DNA of 64,000 nucleotides from Chaunax sp. Z400 (taxonomy: Eukaryota; Chordata; Actinopteri; Lophiiformes; Chaunacidae), in the NCBI GenBank assembly GCA_037577475.1, contig CM075187.1, positions 24,830,810 through 24,894,809 on the forward strand. Reading direction: 5' to 3'. Made by a program: the position numbers and the translations under genes. This document shows, piece by piece, positions 1-43,459 of the stretch; position 1 is the stretch's first letter; each line of letters starts with the position of its first letter. The notes under the pieces were generated by a model. That model did not search any database. It was given only the letters and a program-made list of their open reading frames with translations, and was not told where the DNA came from.

Positions 1-203
1 CAAAGAGCACCTGAAGCAAAGTCTTTGTAGGTCCAGGAAGCTCTCCTACCTTTACATCTCTTGGAAAAAGTGTTCTCTAATATTTGATGCACACTTAGTT
101 TAAAGTATGAATAACTATGAGAAAACCTAGATTTGGTAAGTCCAGCATGCTTCTGTTTATTCTTGTGGAGAAGGATTTGTTTTAAGATATGATTGCTCCT
201 TAC

Positions 204-32705
<32,502 letters not shown>

Positions 32706-32985
32706 CTTGATTTGGTGATGTGTGGCGACTTTCCGTCCTACTCGTCTTCCTGTTGTAGAGTTTGTTAAAGTTTATGTAAAAGACAGCTTCTTAAATTATT
32801 AGAAAATAATTATAATGTCACCGGCGTTAAGTCTCTTGTTTATAACGCGTGCTATAAAACTGTACTTATAAACGTATGACTAAATGTCGTACTACTACGT
32901 TAAGAAACTTCTAGCTTCCTGGAGTTGGCACTTCGGTGACGTCATTTAGAAAGGATGGCGCTGATTGGCTTCAGAGAAGGCACGT
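32706..32985 (-). promoter_or_regulatory. hk2: hk2 5' flank with CRE and CCAAT box
   Basis: Upstream of the hk2 ATG (minus strand) there is a perfect palindromic cAMP-response element TGACGTCA at 32937-32944 and a CCAAT box (ATTGG on plus) at 32964-32968, 20 bp further upstream. Both elements are known, from memory, in mammalian HK2 promoters. The transcription start is not defined; a weak TTTATAAG-like sequence sits near 32865-32874. The intervening 230 bp should hold the 5' UTR. Confidence 0.5.
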
Positions 32986-32999
32986 TGTGTTCTCCTTTT

Positions 33000-34860
33000 T
33001 ACCTCCGTCAAGGGAGGAGGTCATAATATTATAATATTCTCTAATATTTTCCATCGATGTCCTGTGGGACCAAACAAAAGGATTTCCATAAATAAGGGCC
33101 TTGCAACAATTGCAGCTTTGAATACTTATATGTTCGCTTTTTGTTTATAATTTGTAATTACAGTGTGGATTTATTTTGCAGTACATTCAAGTAATCAAAT
33201 GATGTACTTTTTCTAATAATAATAATAATAATCTAATAATAATTTTCTTTTTAGATATGATGCATTTTGCTATAGCCAACATTAACTACCTTACAGCACA
33301 TAAACAGTATATATAGTATTTTAAATTAGCTCCACATCCACAATCAGCAGTAGAAAATGCTTCTTACGTGTAAATGATATGTATACATAGGCTATATATA
33401 TACACATACTGTACATGTATGACATATGATGTAATAGAAGTCTTTCATATACTGTACATGTGCCAGTGTCATAAGCTGAAGACCTGTGTGTGTGATATTG
33501 TTTTTAAATTGTTTGTATTGGTTCTATAAAGACAACCCCCAGTTTGAGATTAGTGTCGTTAGGATTCCTACTACAATAAAGCAACATTTCAAAAACCAAA
33601 CCTGTATCAGTTTTGTGTACTTTAAGTCAGTCTGAGTGTCTTACAGACCACACACTCCCCTTGGTCTAAGAGATTATATTTCACAAAGGTGCTCATAGAT
33701 CATGAGGGGAGCTTTTAACTGAAGATGATATCATTCTTTAATGAAGGTATAGGTCAAGGAGAAAGCCCTCATTAAAATGGTATGTGTAGCTGTGCCAGTT
33801 TACGTTACATGCACACTGTTGGAAGCATGACTGGACCCTCCTGATCCATGTATCAGATGAATAGGTATTTATAGCATGAGCTTGAAAATTATATGTGGCT
33901 ACATGGGCGTCATGGGCAACAAATAGCAGGGGGGGGGGGGGTGTTGTACTGTAATTTTGAACTTAGATCCTTTAATTAGTCTAAATTTATTTTTTGTTTT
34001 TTTCCCCACACGGGCATCAGAGCATGAAACCATGTTCCATGTTATTTGGCTTTCATTGTGGCATCATAACTTCAAACTTATAGTTGTTTTTTGTTATTAC
34101 CCACCAGATGGCGTAATTTTTCATTAGTTGGCACGAAGGGAAACTTATTTCTATTTTCTTTGTATCCTGCAGGACGTATTTTTTGCTTCATAACTGAGGC
34201 ACATACCTGTTAAGGCCTGACAATCCCTTTTAATTCATTATCAAGTCATGAGCAGCATCATGGTAGTTGATGGAATATGAGCTCAGCTTCTGCTGTCATA
34301 TTCAATTTATTTGTACACTACTATTTCTTATTGAATTAAATCTGCAGTAGGTTGTTTTAAGCTTTTAGATCAAACAGTGACCGTGGTAACATGTTTTCTG
34401 AAGTGGACAGTCTCACCTCTCAGGAATCATTTTCTGAAATTCCCATTGTTCGAACCACGCTATTGATGAATACATCTTGACTGACACAGGACTTTGGAAT
34501 AAGACACTGAAACTAATATTTTAGAGTAAAAAAAAAAATCAAAGAGGGATATATCTTTAATTTTGTTAGCAAACACATAACATAAACAATCTGAATTTGT
34601 ATTCCTTGTAATACTAAGAAGGACATTTTACAGTGCAATAAATCTTAAAGGGCTCTCTGGTTACAATTTCTAATAAGTACAAATATACATATAGATATAG
34701 TATCTACAATAAAGTTAAGTTCAGTTTGGCAAATTTCAGGTTCATCAGAGACTCACTATCAAGCAATAGCCAGGATTTACTTTTACTCAATGGTCCTCTT
34801 CCATATCACCTGATAAGTTGGTCTACTACACACTCTACAGCGGTAAAACCATTAGAAACA
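33000..34860. other. hk2-figla intergenic region, left part
   Basis: AT-rich DNA with no gene. Notable are a (TAA)n run near 33214-33243, a poly-G run at about 33931-33942, and a CTCF-like core CCACCAGATGGCGT at 34101-34114. Confidence 0.5.
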
Positions 34861-35372
34861 CTTTACAAACTTTAAGTTTTGTGCAAAAAGCCTTTTAGTT
34901 TTCATCACTGCCATATTCTTAAGAAAAATAACCAACTCAGCTGGGACAATCTTATCAAATACAAAAATGTCAGCATGGTTTATAAAATCTTGCATGGTTC
35001 AGCACCAGCACCTTTGTCTGGATTTTACTGCACACATCTTATCAGGCATTTAAACATAATGTTAAGAAATGGCTTGTTAAGAACCAACAATGCCATCATT
35101 GACGATATCTTATGAGACTGATAAATGAAATTTGTGATGTTAACTGTATTGTTTTATTGGTTTTAACAGCAGTGTAGAGGATGTTTACTATTGTTTCTTT
35201 CCTGTGGTTTTTATGTTACTTTTATAATTTCAGGTTGCCTACCAACATCTGGCAGAGGGACAGCCGATGAAAATTAGCCTTCTAGCTAACTCGGGTGCAT
35301 TTACACTTGTTTGAGTGTTGATTAATGTGCATTGTCCCTTCTCAAATAAATAAATAAGAATAAAAAATACAA
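34860..35372 (+). pseudogene. LINE 3'-end remnant
   Basis: The plus strand reads NNQLSWDNLIKYKNVSMVYK and ILHGSAPAPLSGF, like the C-terminal region of fish LINE reverse transcriptases. It is followed by a 3' UTR ending CAAATAAATAAATAAGAATA. The rest of the element is absent. Confidence 0.6.
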
Positions 35373-35634
35373 CAAGCTAGCCTCTATCTCTGATAATGAG
35401 AGCACTTTTTTGTTCTAATAAAAATGTTCTTTTGACAACATGTGTATTTTTTTTAAACTGTCACTTTTTGAAGTACTGTAAGATTTGTGCAACAAACAGA
35501 TATATATCAATTTCGGAAGTATAAGCTGCTGTTAAAACATATATAAAATATGAGACTAGATTACATTTCCCTACAGTAAGTATTAATTCACACCCAATTA
35601 ATGTGACTTAAAAAGGAAGGGGAAACAAATATAT

Positions 35635-36000
35635 AGTTCATTCATTTTCTGTAGCCGCTTATCCTTTGTAGGGTCACTGGGGGCTCAAGCCTATCCCAGC
35701 TGACTTTGGTCGAGAGGCAGGTTACTTACACCCTGGACAAGTCGTCAGTTCATCGCAAGAGAAAGACAAACAACCATTCACACTCACGCCAACGGACAAT
35801 TTAGAGTCACTAATTCACCAATGCTACATGTTTTTGGTGGTGGGAGGAAGCTGCAGAGCCTGGAGGGAACCCATGCAAACATGGGGAGAACATGTAAACT
35901 TCACACAGAAAAGTCCCAGGTCCTCAGGTGGATTTGAATCCAGGACCTTCTTGCTGTGAAGCAACAGCGCTACCCACAGCACCACCATGCCACCCAGCTG
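35635..36000. mobile_element. LINE/SINE-derived fish repeat
   Basis: GCCGCTTATCCTTTGTAGGG, CTCAAGCCTATCCCAGCTGA, ACAACCATTCACACTCACGC, GGGAGGAAGCTGCAGAGCCT and CATGGGGAGAACATGTAAAC follow the order of one of the commonest interspersed repeats of teleosts. A related, opposite-strand fragment is at 49600-49760. Confidence 0.65.
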
Positions 36001-36109
36001 TTGAATGCTTAACATGATACAGTGAAAAGGTATATAATCCACAGCTATGGGCCATAGTGGCAATTGTAATGAAAATAAATATCTGAATGAACAGTTGATT
36101 TCAAAGCTG

Positions 36110-36424
36110 TGAAACGTTGTTCATGTGAAGTGCAATACAATAGGTGTCCAAACCCAGATATTGAATATATCCGCAGTGCTTCCTCTCTGGACAGTTTCAA
36201 GAAACACCTCAAACACCACCTGTTCACCAAGGCCTCAGCTAATCCAGTCAACTCTCTCATCCACTGCCATTACTGTTTTTCAGCTGTCTTTAGTATTGTT
36301 ATTATTTTTCTTATTATTGTTATTATTATTTGTTATATTGTTATTATTTTTCTCTCGTACCCAACTATGTAAAGCATCCTTGGATCTCTTGAAAGGCGCT
36401 ATATAAATTGATTATATATATATA

Positions 36425-36455
<31 letters not shown>

Positions 36456-36490
36456 TTATTATATATACATATATATAGAATTATTATTAT
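36110..36490 (+). pseudogene. LINE C-terminus and 3' end
   Basis: The plus strand reads RSASSLDSFKKHLKHHLFTK, the typical C-terminal coding end of a fish LINE. Then GGCGCTATATAAATTGATTA and a long AT tail (36410-36480). Confidence 0.6.
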
Positions 36491-36879
36491 TATTATAATA
36501 AAACAACTGAATAAAGATGCATTAAAGGATCAGATCAATGGGTTAAAGGCACTTGTGGTGAGTTTAACATTCTTTCTTTGTGTGGGGGCTAAAACACTGT
36601 TGTCTAGGGTTTAAGATGAATAAAAAACAAAGAATGAGAAAGAGGAATAGTCTTTTGTGAGGTTTATTAAATGAGCTCAAACAAAAAGTATTTCTGCTGA
36701 AAGGTCAAATTTATGGACAGCATCTCGTCACAAGTGACTAAGAGAACAGAGATCAGCATGGTATTATTCACAGTGTGTTCTCCCACATATATAGCCTTGA
36801 TATGCAGCTTACACATAACACAACAGACATCATTCATTTTCAAGGTGGCGCCTTGCCGTGGAGCTTTGAGAGGTCAGTC

Positions 36880-36925
36880 AGACTAGAAAGGCGCTATATA
36901 AGTAGAGTCCATTTACCATTTTCAT
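36880..36925 (+). repeat. LINE/SINE tail fragment
   Basis: AAAGGCGCTATATAAGTAGA and GTCCATTTACCATTTT is a known style of 3' tail of fish retroelements; only the tail is present. Confidence 0.45.
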
Positions 36926-37259
36926 CCTGGAGCCCATAATGTAGGCCAGAACACATTGCTCATGTCAAGGTTGGATGATAAAGGTTGTATATACAGAATA
37001 AATTTAAATACAAAAAGTGTTCAGCTGCAAAACCTACATAAGCTGTTAAGTAGTTATACTAATCAATTACTTATGGTGAAACATACAAGAAAGTGAAGTG
37101 GTACAAATCATTACATATGGTGTAAATGTTATACATTTCCATTACACTTCATACATGGGAAATAAAAGCAACTTACATCAAATACAATGTAATGTACAAT
37201 GGCATTTACATTCTCTCTATTTTCTTATATTCTTCTTCTTTCCTATCTCCATTGCTTCT

Positions 37260-38215
37260 TTTATGCCCCCGTTAAAGGGAGAATATGTGGTTGCCGTTGT
37301 CCATTCATCCGTGCGACCATTCATATTGGCACATTTTCCACTGACCACCATGAACCCCCTTAAACCTCATGAAGGGACTACAGTACACCGCCAACAACCT
37401 AATCCCCTGCCCTAAGTATGGCCCCTTCTAGCACTCTTGATCACCACCTGCAGTTTTCTGAAAAGGGAACAAGAAGAAAAGCAAGGCAGAAATGAGCCTC
37501 TTTGCCTGGCCCCCCAGAGTCGAGGATCACCATTAGGAACTGGGTTAGGGTCTATGCGCTGGACAGAATTCATTGAAATTTCACAATGCTTTGCAGGGGC
37601 CCGGAAAGTGTGTATCTCATAATTGGTTTCGCATTTTGCTCATAATCCTCTGCCATGAACAAAGTGTGGAGGGGCATACAGGAGTGACTTCCGTCCATCC
37701 ATCTGTCCATCCTGTCCATCACGTTTAGTTTCCAGAGCATTACTCAAATCTATTTCACATTTTCTTTACAAAAATTGCTACACACAACAAAGAAGCACTG
37801 AAATGGTGGCTTTTGCTATTTAGGGATTCTTGTCATTTTTGTTTTTTTTCATTTCCGTGGTTACAAGTTGAATTTAGGCTCATTCTGAGAGCGGGATTTG
37901 TTATTGTTATTTGCAATATTTTTTCACAAAACTTCATGCACACATCTCCCATGAACTGCAGAGGTGACTTTTGATATTTGGGGAATTTTAAGCATTGTAT
38001 TTAGTCATCTATCTTTGATTTTGAAAATTAAAATTATTATAATCTATCTATTATTTAATTTTTTATGCAATTAACAAGAGTTACACTTAACAGAGTCGAC
38101 TTAAATAACTTCTTTCAAACTGTCTTTCTTCAGTGAAATGCAACTGAGAATTTTGTCTTTTTAGGGACACTTCTGATTTTTATATTATTCTGCTATGATA
38201 GAGGTTATTGTCTAC
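37260..38215 (+). repeat. dispersed repeat, copy 1 of 3
   Basis: A CCCGTTAAAGGGAG..CATTCATCCGTGCGACC head is followed by a body with TTTCATTTCCGTGGTTAC, ATCTCCCATGAACTGCAGAG, ATGCAATTAACAAGAGTTAC and TCTTCAGTGAAATGCA. The same body recurs at 42360-42640 and 47915-48250. I cannot name the family. Confidence 0.6.
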
Positions 38216-38478
38216 CCACATCAGAACAAATTGAGTTTTTTCCAAAAGCCAGGGCATATGATCACAAACGTTATAGTTCATAAATTTCCTTTCTATATGG
38301 TGTAATTCAACCTACCTTAATTACTTCACTTCATTCCCCCATGGCTTTCATTTTATTAAAATTTAAAAGCATTCAATTTCACTTAGAGAGAATACTGTAG
38401 ACCTACCCATTGAGAAAATGTGAACTTATCTCAACAAAGCACACTTTAAGAATGATCAAAATCCTGCCTGAGATATTC

Positions 38479-38502
38479 AAGATAAGATAAGATAAAATTA
38501 AG
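38479..38502. repeat. GATAA tandem motif
   Basis: AGATAAGATAAGATAA is a short tandem of the GATA-factor core. It may be simple sequence only. Confidence 0.4.
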
Positions 38503-39000
38503 GCTCTGTGCAATATCAGATATAAAATAATATAATTTCAACAAATCTCAAAATGTGGAATAGAATAAAATATCAGATGGAAAATAAGACAAAGTGACAT
38601 AAAGTTACATAAGATCCCACCAGTGGGGTGTACTAGGATCAAAAGTGCACCTGTGCTATACAGTTAACAGATACTATAAAAAAAAAAGGCAAAATAAAAA
38701 GAACATACAACATCCATTCAAGCATATACAGACATTTGTGAAATATGAATAAAAAATATAGACTATCGCACTTGTGAGAATACAGTATTGCATATTATGT
38801 AACCCGAATAATAAACAGGAACAGGAACCTGAGACAAACATTTATGAAAAAAACACTGTTGTCAAGAGTCAGGAGTGAGCTATTGTTTGTTTATCAATGA
38901 GACTGAAGTTGGGAGAAAGGACATTTTGACAGTTTTAAGGCTTCCCTTAAAACGCTTCCTTGTGCCCCCATGGTTTTGACGCTGCGCTGTTTCCTCTGAA

Positions 39001-39135
39001 CAATTGCTGCACTCCACTTTTTGGCGGACACGCTCAAGGTGCTGCAGGGCCCTAATTAAACAGGACGCACAGGTGTGTTCCGCGGAGCTACTCCCCCATC
39101 TTATTTACATGAAGACATGACATAGCACCGTGAAA
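39001..39135 (+). promoter_or_regulatory. figla: figla proximal promoter
   Basis: Within 135 bp upstream of the figla ATG are an E-box-like CAATTG (39001-39006), a homeobox core TAATTA (39053-39058) and an E-box CAGGTG (39070-39075). TAATTA-type sites suit the oocyte homeobox factors NOBOX and LHX8, and CANNTG sites are bound by FIGLA/E-protein dimers. No clear TATA box is seen. Function is inferred from motifs only. Confidence 0.4.
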
Positions 39136-39321
39136 ATGAAGGTGCCAGAGGAGGAATTGATGAGCGATATTTTGAAGCAGCTGACGGGAGAGTCTGCTCT
39201 GCCTGTGTACAGCAACATTGAGAAATACAAACGAGGAAAGGACGGCGTATACTTTGTCGCCGAAGACTTCAAGGAAACTGTGAAAAAAAGAGAATTGGTC
39301 AACGCGAAGGAAAGACTGCGA
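39136..39321 (+). CDS. figla: figla exon 1
   Basis: Residues 1-62: MKVPEEELMSDILKQLTG..., ending in the basic region NAKERLR before gtgagt. Confidence 0.92.
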
Positions 39322-42300
39322 GTGAGTGTTCATTAGAAGCTACACTGCATGAGCCACGAATAAATTATATTTGATAAATGTGTCTGTAAGCATAGACTAA
39401 ACTTTGGCTCACACTTACCGACAGGTAGCTCACCTGTTACCTGTTCTGAAATGCAGCTACTATCTGTATGTTATTATTTTACACTCCACCAAACACACCA
39501 AGTAGCATTTCGACAATTCCAACCTCCACAATATCTGTACCTCAGCTGACACTGTCTGCTACACTCTTTAGGGCCTACCACAGTTATCTAGCTCTGGTTT
39601 ATATCCATGCTTTTGATCAACATGGTTACTCAAACACATAGAATTTACCCATGGACAATATCAGCTAGTTATAAATACTCCTCTTAATCTTGTTTTAGGT
39701 GTTCTGTATAACTTTTTTTAAAATTTCTAGTTTCACAAATGCAGTTTGGCAGCAAGTAGAAAAACGTAGATTAACATGGTCAAATTGCAGTAAAATTATT
39801 CAACCTCCACTGTATATTAGGTTTACTGGCAACATATACTGTATATCAGTTGTTTGCAATAACCAAATCAAAAAATAAAAATTTTTTTTTCCATGTTCAA
39901 CATAAAATGATACTTTTAATGACTACTGGAATCTCAAAATGATTCAACATCCTGAAGAGCACACATTTACAAATCAGATGTTGTTAAAACACTGTACCAA
40001 CCTACATAGACTTACTTTAGCAGTAGAGTCCAAAAGTTTTTTTCTGCCAAGACCTAAATTTACGTCAAGACTCCATGTCTGAACTGAGAGACGTACACCA
40101 CTGCTGACTCAAAAGGACAAGAAGAGTTGGCTCCAGATAGGACAGAAATTTTTGGGACGCTGTTCTGTGGAGCGATGAAACAAAACTGGAACCTTTAGGA
40201 CCTATGGATCAGCAGTATGTCTGATCCATAGGCCTTCCTACAGTGAAGCATGGCATCAGTGGATCAGTGATGCTCTGAGGCTGCTTGGCGTCATCAGGCA
40301 CTGGAAACCTGCAGAGTGTAGAGGGTAAGATGGAATATTCCAGGACTGGAGGCCTTTGTCCATGAGAAATGGGCTAAGATTCTGCAGGAGCACTGTCAGA
40401 AGCTGGTGTCTGGCTATGCATCATGTTTGCAGTAGGTCATAGCAGCTAAAGACTCTCTACAAAGTACTAGAGACGCTTGCCATTAGGGGGTTCAATCATT
40501 AGGAGACTGCATTAGTCAGTAAAAGTAGTATTAGTGTCATTTTTAGGAAAAGCACTTGTAATATCTGTTGTATTGAGGTATTTAAATGGTTCTGTTGTTT
40601 GGTTATTGCACACAGCTGTTTAATAGTAAATTTTGCCAATAAACCTAATATACAATGGAAGGGGAATAATTTTGCTTCCAGCTGTACTGTATAGCCATGC
40701 TTTTAATCAACATGATTTTTAAATGTGTGTTAAAAACACTAGTCCAGATGTTGTTGCAAGTGTTCTATATTTGGCAGGAAGCCAACCCTTTTAAACGTCA
40801 AGATTTACAAATGGAGTTATGCAGTAAGTGGGGCAGATTAACAGGGTTAGATGGATGAAAAAGTTTATTTCTTACATTCTCACATTTAACTTGGCATCTG
40901 GAAGATATTATTTGCAATAGTAATGTGACTGTAATTGCATTAATATTTTGAAAGCGCTAGTGTAACATTCAGTTGGATACATTCGTTTGAAATGCAACCC
41001 TCAAAGGTTGACTGAGTCTCCAGTAAAATATAAAGACCGGTGCTGCTTTGGTTGCTGAACCAGTTTCTGTGCAGAACATTATTTTGTAGAAAACTGCACA
41101 CCAGACAAATTGGAGCAAAAAGACACACATGAGCACTGCCTTCCTTCTTTTTGCATGAGTCAACTTTTTTTTTTTTTTTTTTTTTTTTTAAATAGATCAT
41201 CCTGTCAGGAATAAAGGATGAGATCAATAGAAAGGTCACTGCTTCAGGTTTTATCATTTTGCCTTGGATTAATTACTTCACAGATCATTTTACTGTTTAT
41301 CTTGACCCATAGTTCTAATTATTGGCCTTTCTTCTGTGCAGATCAGGAACTTGAATACCATGTTCTCCCGCTTGAAACGCATGGTGCCACTAATGCGTCC
41401 AGATCGGAAGCCCAGCAAAGTGGACACACTGAAAGCTGCAACGGAATACATTCGATTGCTTGTTGCAGTTTTGCAGGATACTGACAGTGTAAGTGCATCA
41501 CTCGGCATCCAAATGGCAAGTGGTCTCTGCTGTTAGATAATGACAGTCCTGTTTTCTGTTTTTAAGGATAATGGGACTGGGACTGATTTTCTGAGAAACG
41601 CAATCGCTTATGGTCAGACTGAAGCCTTGGGTAATGACCTATGGAAAGTGGATGATGTGAGTGCTGTTTGTTTTTCTGCTGTACTGTGGAAACAAACATG
41701 GAGGTGACTCCTACATTGTTGATATGATGTGTCTATAAAACATCCTCAACTTAAGTTCAGAGTCAGAAATTTTAACACAGAGTTGCTGTTTCATCTCAAA
41801 TAGATTGAGATAGAATACAGTGCCAACAAGCATTACTTTACATAGACTTACAGCAGGCCTCTGCATATGTTCATAATACCATACTTCATTATAGAGCTGG
41901 GCAGTAAAATCAAGTAATTGGATTGCACGTGTAAAACGTGTCAATATTTGTAATCAAGTTATTCAAATTTTTAATTAATAGGTTTTATTTGTCAGACGGC
42001 AAGCTCTCAGTTCCTTTAGAAAAACGTTTTTAGTTACATGTGGTGTTCATTGTGATGAGGGCTATCAGGTATTCTTTGCACACTTGTGTGCCAAAAAATG
42101 AGGTATGACCTCTTTGTCTAACACAGATAAGATCCTTTTTAATATGGCGTTTGAATTTAATTTTCATAAAAAATATTTTGATTTTTATCTTGGATCAGGG
42201 TTATAAAGTTTTCAATGTTAAGTATTAAATTATGATCCTTTCATTAAAACACTGTCAGTCAATCAATGTTAATTAATCAAGTTTTTACCTGAACATTTTC

Positions 42301-42941
42301 ATTATTGGTTAATTTGAAAAGATCATTTTCCTTCTTTTCATGGGCTTGTGTGGAGACGAGGTCATAACTGCAGTTGTGTCAATATGGACATCAAAAATCA
42401 TTTGTTTATTTGTTCACGAAACATTCATGTACCTATCTCCCATGGACTGCAGAGGCACCTTTTGATAAATTGGAAATCATACACATTTTCTTTTTCTTTC
42501 TTTTTTCTTTTAATTTAAAAAAATTAACTTTCAAATATGCAATTAACAAGAATTGTAATATAACGTCTTTCTAATTGTCTTTCTCCAATGAAATGCACTC
42601 ATGGTGGGGATCCTGAGTATTTCATACTCGTTAGAATTGTATTAATATTGTAAAGTCTTTACAGTATGCATTATATTATATATTCATTGTAACTGTCATG
42701 GATTCACTTTTCAAGGCTGATCAGATTGTGTGATTGAAGATGAATACATTTTGATGTATTTTTACATCCATTTCACACTTTTTCCTGACAGTTGAACCTG
42801 TCAGATGAGCACATGGAAGATGGATTCAATCTGCCCCCAGAACCAGTGACCGAGGATGGAGACATGACCAGACTGGTGCTGCAACACTGTGTGATGCCTG
42901 CATACCAATTCATCATCCAAGTAGCACCTGATCAGATTCCG
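39136..42941 (+). CDS. figla: factor in the germline alpha (figla), four clear exons
   Basis: A bHLH transcription factor of oocytes that drives egg-coat (zona pellucida) genes through E-boxes with an E-protein partner. Exons: 39136-39321, 41342-41488, 41567-41656, 42792-42941 (191 residues), all GT/AG with joining phases. The ATG at 39136 is the first in frame; an in-frame TGA lies at 39118. Basic region KRELVNAKERLR ends exon 1, and helix-loop-helix IRNLNTMFSRLKRMVPLMRP then DRKPSKVDTLKAATEYIRLL is exon 2. The DNA-contact Glu of NAKER is kept. After exon 4 (APDQIP/gtaact) the CDS either splices to 50773-50841 (213 residues in total, near the usual size) or reads through to a stop at 43224-43226. 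The gene lies between hk2 and add2, as in human 2p13. Confidence 0.9.
39775..40695 (+). mobile_element. Tc1-like element, degenerate
   Basis: Inverted ends: AAAATTATTCAACCTCCACT, then GTATATTAGGTTTACTGG (about 39791-39832), versus the inverse at about 40633-40688 (CAATAAACCTAATATACAAT, then AATAATTTTGCTTCC). Inside, the plus strand reads DAVLWSDETKLELFG, LPTVKHGISGSVML and GTGNLQSVEGKM, the central block of a Tc1 transposase. The DNA-binding domain and the last catalytic part are missing. It sits in figla intron 1. Confidence 0.65.
40201..40232. repeat. perfect 12-bp hairpin inside the Tc1-like copy
   Basis: CCTATGGATCAG (40201-40212), an 8-nt loop, then CTGATCCATAGG (40221-40232). The second arm lies where transposase sequence is missing. 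Confidence 0.8.
41163..41190. repeat. poly-T tract
   Basis: A run of about 26 T in figla intron 1, probably a reverse-strand retroelement A-tail or slippage. Confidence 0.8.
41342..41488 (+). CDS. figla: figla exon 2: helix-loop-helix
   Basis: Residues 63-111, exactly 49 codons. It carries both helices and the PxxRKPSKVDTLKAATEYI loop/helix-2 block characteristic of FIGLA. Confidence 0.95.
41567..41656 (+). CDS. figla: figla exon 3
   Basis: Residues 112-141, 30 codons: DNGTGTDFLRNAIAYGQTEA, ending LWKVDD/gtgagt. Acceptor tttaag. Confidence 0.85.
42360..42640 (+). repeat. dispersed repeat, copy 2 of 3
   Basis: Shares ATCTCCCATGGACTGCAGAG, TATGCAATTAACAAGAATTG, TCCAATGAAATGCACTCATG and GGGGATCCTGAG with the copies at 37260-38215 and 47915-48250, same orientation. 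It lies in figla intron 3 (41657-42791). Confidence 0.65.
42792..42941 (+). CDS. figla: figla exon 4
   Basis: Residues 142-191, 50 codons: LNLSDEHMEDGFNLPPEPVT through AYQFIIQVAPDQIP. Acceptor cctgacag; candidate donor CCG/gtaact. The frame stays open beyond the donor to 43226, so retention of this sequence as the 3' end is an alternative. Confidence 0.8.
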
Positions 42942-43459
42942 GTAACTCATTTAACTTTCCATACATATAGACCTAATTTTATGCATTGTCTTTATGAGCT
43001 ACTCTGCAGATACATTTTTGATGCTGACCAGAAAGCTGTTGTAGCCCTCAGTGGGCTTTACAATCTGTACAGTTTAGGATACCCTTTGTCTTTAGACTCT
43101 TATTCATGCAAGGACAACCAAAAAGCTTTTAACAGGGGGGAAAAAATGAAAGAAACTATTCTCTCAGGATGGATTAACTGGGCTAGCATGACTCTTTTTC
43201 TGTCCATTCAGTGCTATCAATATTAGAGGTGTTTTATTTGCAGAAAAGTGCATAGTGCCACATGCGCAGTAGGTGACATTGTTGTGTATTTTATTGAGTT
43301 TCCACTAAGGTGTCAGAGTTGTGATAATTGCAGTACTTTTTAAGCAGTTAACGTGTCACTGAGGAAGGGTAGGAATGTGATTGCAAAACTACATGAATGA
43401 GAAAGTTTTCATATCAATTTCAGTTTTATCTGTGCTTTAATTTTGAAAAGGAAATTTAT

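Noticed and set aside
32965..33150. Plus-strand 61-codon ORF upstream of hk2
   Set aside because: No motif, no splice or start context, and it overlaps the hk2 promoter motifs; probably chance.
34986..35005. REST/RE1 site from TTCAGCACCAGCACC
   Set aside because: Only the left half-site fits; the right half does not.
38479..38502. GATA-factor enhancer
   Set aside because: The AGATAA tandem is short simple sequence with no other support.
39130..39135. GTG at 39130 as figla start
   Set aside because: An ATG lies two codons later and fits vertebrate initiation; GTG starts are not expected.
42942..43226. Figla reading straight through to 43226
   Set aside because: Not excluded, but a gtaact donor ends the part with plausible composition and the read-through would give about 286 residues, longer than usual.
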